Positions 60,711 to 64,000 of a stretch of DNA of 64,000 nt are shown here, in pieces. Every line of letters starts with the position of its first letter. The stretch's first letter is position 1. The notes under the pieces are model-generated. The model saw nothing but the letters and a program-made list of their open reading frames with translations. It searched no databases and was not told where the DNA came from. Source of the stretch: Massilia sp. PDC64 (GTDB lineage Bacteria > Pseudomonadota > Gammaproteobacteria > Burkholderiales > Burkholderiaceae_D); contig NZ_FMZS01000012.1 of the NCBI RefSeq assembly GCF_900101265.1, forward strand, positions 62,001 through 126,000. Direction: 5' to 3'. The position numbers and the translations under genes were made by a program.

Positions 60711-63413
60711 ATGAAGTTGTCCGCCATCCCTACCACCGTCAAGACGACGTGCCCGTATTGCGGCGTCGGTTGCGGCGTCAGCGCCCAGGTCGGGCAGGAC
60801 GGCGCCGTTGCGATCGCGGGCGACACGGCGCACCCGGCCAGCCAGGGCCGCCTGTGCGTCAAAGGTTCCGCGCTGGGCGAGACACTCGGCAACCGCGGCC
60901 GCCTGCTCGCGCCGATGCTGCGCGAAGAGGGCGCGCTGCGCGAAGCGTCGTGGGACGAAGCGCTGGACAAGGTGACGCAGGGCTTCGCGCGCGTGATCGC
61001 GGAGCACGGGCCGGACGCCGTCGCGCTGTACGTCTCCGGCCAGCTGCTGACCGAGGATTACTACGTCGCCAACAAGTTCATGAAGGGCTATGTCGGCAGC
61101 GCGAACATCGACACGAACTCGCGCCTGTGCATGTCGTCGGCCGTGGCCGGCCACAAGCGCGCGTTCGGCGAAGACATCGTGCCGGGCTGCTACGAAGACT
61201 TCGAGCAGGCCGACCTGATCGTGCTCGTGGGCTCGAACGCCGCATGGTGCCACCCGACCCTGTACCAGCGCATCGCGCGCGCGAAGCAGGAGCGTCCGGC
61301 GCTGAAAGTCGTCGTCGTCGACCCGCGCCGCACGGCCACGTGCGACATCGCCGACCTGCACCTGCCCGTGAAACCGGGCACGGACGTGTGGCTGTTCGAC
61401 GGCCTGCTGGGTCACCTGGCGCAGCACGCGGCCGACGACGCGTTCATCGACGCCCACACGACGGGCGTGGCGGATGCGCTGGATGCGGCCGCCAAGGCGG
61501 GCTCGCTGGCGGAAGTGGCGAAAACCTGCCGCCTCGACCCGCGCGACCTGGAGCGCTTCTACGACCTGTTCGCGAATACCGAAAAGGTCGTGACGGCGTT
61601 CACGATGGGCGTGAACCAGTCCACGGCCGGCGCCGACAAGGTCAACGCCATCATCAACTGCCACCTGGTCACGGGCCGCATCGGCCGTCCCGGCATGGGG
61701 CCGTTCTCGCTGACGGGCCAGCCGAACGCGATGGGCGGCCGCGAAGTGGGGGGCCTCGCGAACATGCTGGCCGCGCACATGGACCTCGACGACGCCGCGC
61801 AACGCGCCGCGCTGCAGGAATTCTGGGGTTCGCCGCGCATGGCGGACAAGCCGGGCCTGAAGGCCGTCGACCTGTTCCGCGCCATCGAGGACGGTAAAGT
61901 GAAAGCCGTGTGGATCATGGCGACGAACCCGCTCGTGAGCCTGCCCGATGCCGACCAGGCCCGGCGCGCGCTGGAAAAATGCGAGCTGGTCGTCGCGAGC
62001 GACATCGTCCTCGGCACCGACACGAACGAGATGGCGCACGTACTGCTGCCGGCCCTCGGCTGGGGCGAGAAGGACGGCACCGTCACCAATTCCGAGCGCT
62101 GCATCTCGCGCCAGCGCGCGTTCCTGTCCGCACCGGGCACCGCGCGCGCGGACTGGGACATCATGTGCGACGTCGCGCGCCGCATGGGCTTTACCGGTTT
62201 CGATTTCAAATCCGCGCACGAGATCTTCGACGAACATGCGCGCCTGTCCGCGTTCAAGAACGGCACCGACGGCCAGCGCCGTCGCCTGTTCGACATCGGC
62301 GGCCTGTCCGGCATGACGCGCGCCGACTACGACGCGCTCGACCCCGTCCAGTGGCCCGTGCGCACGCCGGGCGAGCGCACGGCGCGCCTGTTCGGCGATG
62401 GCCGCTTCGCGCATGGCGACGGCCGTGCGCGCTTCGTGCCGACCGTGCCGCGCGCACCGGCGCACCTGCCGGGCGGCGAATATCCGCTCGTGCTGAACAC
62501 GGGCCGCGTGCGCGACCAGTGGCACACGATGACGCGCACGGGCCGCTCGCAGAAACTGGCGGAGCACATTCCGGAACCGTATATCGACATGCACCCGCAG
62601 GATGCGCTGCTGTGCGGCGTGAAGGCGGGAGAGCTGGCGCGCGTGACGAGCGACTGGGGCGCCGTCGTGGCGCGCGTGCAGCACGGCGGCGGCATCGCAC
62701 GCGGCAGCGTGTTCATGCCGATCCACTGGAGCGGCCAGACGGCATCCGACGCGCGCGTGGGCACCGTCGTCAACCCGGCCGTCGACCCCGTGTCGGGCGA
62801 GCCGGAATTCAAGCACACGCCCGTGCGCATCGAACCGTTCGGCGTCACGTGGTACGGTTTCATCCTGTCGCGCACGGAACTGCCGCTGCGCGAGGCGGCC
62901 AACTGGACGCGCGTGCAGGGCAAGGACTTCGTCCGCTACGAACTGGCGGGCCGCAAGCCGTTCGCCGCCGCGCACGACTGGGCCCGCAAGCTGCTGGACG
63001 TGCACGACGACGACGCGGACTGGATCGAAGTGGAGGACAAGAACGGCGGCATGTACCGCGCCGTGCACCTCGTCGACGGCCGCATCGAAGCCTGCCTGTT
63101 CGTCGCGCAGCGCGCCGACCTGCCGGCCCGCACGTGGCTCGCCACCATGTTCGACAAGGAGCAGCTGGAGCCTTCCGACCGCATCAGCCTCCTGGCGGGC
63201 CGCGCGAAAGACGCCGGCTTCGATGCGGGACCAACCGTGTGCTCGTGCTTCGGCGTGGGCCGCAAGACGATCGAGATCGCGATCCGCCAGAACAATCTGT
63301 GCGATGCGGCGGGCGTCACGGCGTGCACGAAGGCCGGCGGCAACTGCGGGTCGTGCATTCCCGAGATTCGCTCCATCCTGGCCGAAACGCAGGCACAGGC
63401 GGCCGAGGCCTGA
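60711..63413 (+). CDS. nasA: Assimilatory nitrate reductase, catalytic subunit
   Basis: 900 residues. The N-terminal [4Fe-4S] ligands are C14, C17, C21 and C49 (CPYCGVGC ... RLC). The molybdopterin-binding domain (about 60-560) has YVSGQLLTEDYY, NTNSR-type DTNSRLCMSSAVAG with a Cys likely to ligate Mo, and GRIGRPGMGPFSLTGQPNAMGGRE. The dinucleotide-binding domain follows, and a C-terminal BFD-like [2Fe-2S] domain (C844, C846 ... GNCGSCIPEI) is fused, as in NasA of Klebsiella type. GAGGAG precedes the ATG. Confidence 0.95.
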   Translation: MKLSAIPTTVKTTCPYCGVGCGVSAQVGQDGAVAIAGDTAHPASQGRLCVKGSALGETLGNRGRLLAPMLREEGALREASWDEALDKVTQGFARVIAEHGPDAVALYVSGQLLTEDYYVANKFMKGYVGSANIDTNSRLCMSSAVAGHKRAFGEDIVPGCYEDFEQADLIVLVGSNAAWCHPTLYQRIARAKQERPALKVVVVDPRRTATCDIADLHLPVKPGTDVWLFDGLLGHLAQHAADDAFIDAHTTGVADALDAAAKAGSLAEVAKTCRLDPRDLERFYDLFANTEKVVTAFTMGVNQSTAGADKVNAIINCHLVTGRIGRPGMGPFSLTGQPNAMGGREVGGLANMLAAHMDLDDAAQRAALQEFWGSPRMADKPGLKAVDLFRAIEDGKVKAVWIMATNPLVSLPDADQARRALEKCELVVASDIVLGTDTNEMAHVLLPALGWGEKDGTVTNSERCISRQRAFLSAPGTARADWDIMCDVARRMGFTGFDFKSAHEIFDEHARLSAFKNGTDGQRRRLFDIGGLSGMTRADYDALDPVQWPVRTPGERTARLFGDGRFAHGDGRARFVPTVPRAPAHLPGGEYPLVLNTGRVRDQWHTMTRTGRSQKLAEHIPEPYIDMHPQDALLCGVKAGELARVTSDWGAVVARVQHGGGIARGSVFMPIHWSGQTASDARVGTVVNPAVDPVSGEPEFKHTPVRIEPFGVTWYGFILSRTELPLREAANWTRVQGKDFVRYELAGRKPFAAAHDWARKLLDVHDDDADWIEVEDKNGGMYRAVHLVDGRIEACLFVAQRADLPARTWLATMFDKEQLEPSDRISLLAGRAKDAGFDAGPTVCSCFGVGRKTIEIAIRQNNLCDAAGVTACTKAGGNCGSCIPEIRSILAETQAQAAEA

Positions 63414-64000
63414 TCAGCGCCCCGGCGGTGCCACCACGCCATACGCCTGCGGCACCGCCACCCGCATGATGTCGATGAAGCGCCGCAGCCGGGCCGGGTA
63501 AAAGCGCGCCGGCGGATAGATCAGCCAGATCGGCAGCGGCGACGCCTGCCATTCCGGCACGAGCTGCACGCAGCGGCCCGCGTCCAGCTCTTCGCGCAAT
63601 GCCCAGCGCGATCCCAGCGCCGCGCCCACGCCCAGCGCGACGGCGCTGCGCATCGCATACAGGTTGTCCGTGTAGATGCGCGGCTGGACAGCCACCCGCA
63701 CCGTTTCGCCGGTCTGCGCATGGGTCAGGGTCACCTCGTCGCGATAGAAGTGGCTGACGGAGATCCACGGCAGCGCCCCCAGCTCGTCCGGATGGGCGGG
63801 TAGGGCGCGCCCTTCGAACAGGGCGGGCGACCCGATGACGATGCGCGGCACGTCGCCGAGCCGGATCGCCACCACGGACGGATCGGGAATCTCCCCCACG
63901 CGGATCGCGCAATCGATGCCCTCGCCGATGAAGTCGGGCGTGCGGTCGTGCAGGGTCCAGTCCACCGTCATGCGCGGATAGCGCGCCAGGTATTCGGCCA
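63414..64000 (-). CDS. LysR-family regulator, N-terminus beyond window
   Basis: About 195 residues are visible, all of the LysR effector-binding domain: EYLARYPRMTVDWTLHDRTPD, GIDCAIRVGEIPDPSVVAIRLGD and a C-terminal LPIWLIYPPARFYPARLRRFIDIM, the CrgA/PA2551-like branch. The reading frame runs off the right edge, so the DNA-binding domain is not seen. Its stop is adjacent to the nasA stop (convergent). Its target is unknown and need not be nitrate genes. Confidence 0.85.
   Translation of the reverse strand, partial: AEYLARYPRMTVDWTLHDRTPDFIGEGIDCAIRVGEIPDPSVVAIRLGDVPRIVIGSPALFEGRALPAHPDELGALPWISVSHFYRDEVTLTHAQTGETVRVAVQPRIYTDNLYAMRSAVALGVGAALGSRWALREELDAGRCVQLVPEWQASPLPIWLIYPPARFYPARLRRFIDIMRVAVPQAYGVVAPPGR

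Noticed and set aside
56318..60970. Very long open frame on the minus strand opposite nirB, nirD and the oxidoreductase
   Set aside because: It is antisense to well-recognised enzymes, is rich in Arg/His/Ala/Asp with no domain, and is the expected shadow of high third-position G+C.
59943..63068. Long minus-strand open frame opposite nasA
   Set aside because: Same reason: composition-driven shadow of a conserved gene, no ribosome site or domain.

Overview
The window is about two-thirds G+C, packed with genes on both strands, and reads as chromosomal DNA of a betaproteobacterium. Gene content and protein style (PuuD urate hydroxylase, DUF2076, TIGR02001 and TIGR03118 proteins, GC-rich REP-like hairpins between genes) fit Oxalobacteraceae such as Massilia/Telluria; this is inference, because no rRNA or other marker gene is present. 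I saw no tRNA, rRNA, CRISPR array, transposase or phage gene. The longest stretch without a gene is under 300 bases.

Layout. 1-2391: the end of a modular secreted protein, a DUF2231 membrane protein, an orphan PAAR protein and a YciI-like protein. 2393-6094: an NHL-repeat lipoprotein, then a DUF969-DUF979-Pcp operon (pyroglutamyl peptidase with a two-part membrane protein). 6102-8972: two LysR regulators flanking a secreted metallo-beta-lactamase-fold hydrolase. 8070-18363: nucleoside salvage, with psuK-psuG-LysR on the minus strand diverging from a plus-strand operon punA-deoB-deoC-aldehyde dehydrogenase-deoA-cdd. 18479-23226: DUF2076, a VOC protein, a LytS/LytTR-type two-component operon with a small membrane protein, and a YafY-like regulator with a GST.

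23234-35783: reductive pyrimidine catabolism. A MocR regulator, a RutR-like TetR regulator and a GNAT enzyme diverge from omega-aminotransferase-mmsA-preT-preA, followed by an NCS1 permease, dihydropyrimidinase (hydA) and beta-ureidopropionase. Together these take up uracil/thymine, reduce and open the ring, release ammonia and CO2, transaminate the resulting beta-amino acid and make an acyl-CoA.

35881-49782: an MHYT hybrid kinase, amt, a DUF885 peptidase-like protein, an Nramp-related transporter, a TIGR03118 protein, then an ECF sigma / anti-sigma / subtilase / outer-membrane-protein operon whose anti-sigma factor carries a subtilisin-propeptide-like tail. A small secreted protein and a LysR-puuD (urate oxidation) pair follow.

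49914-64000: an S9 peptidase, two tiny genes with a clear terminator, and then the assimilatory nitrate locus nasT-nasS, a leader RNA, a NarK-type transporter, nirB, nirD, an FAD oxidoreductase and nitrate reductase, ending in a partial LysR gene. The leader has two ANTAR-type hexaloop hairpins and a terminator, so the NasS/NasT pair is expected to control it by nitrate-responsive antitermination. Sigma-54 promoter matches (GG-N10-GC) precede nasT, the leader, amt and the NCS1 permease, and the amt one has an NtrC-type dyad upstream. The window therefore carries a visible nitrogen-limitation regulon joining ammonium, nitrate and pyrimidine use.
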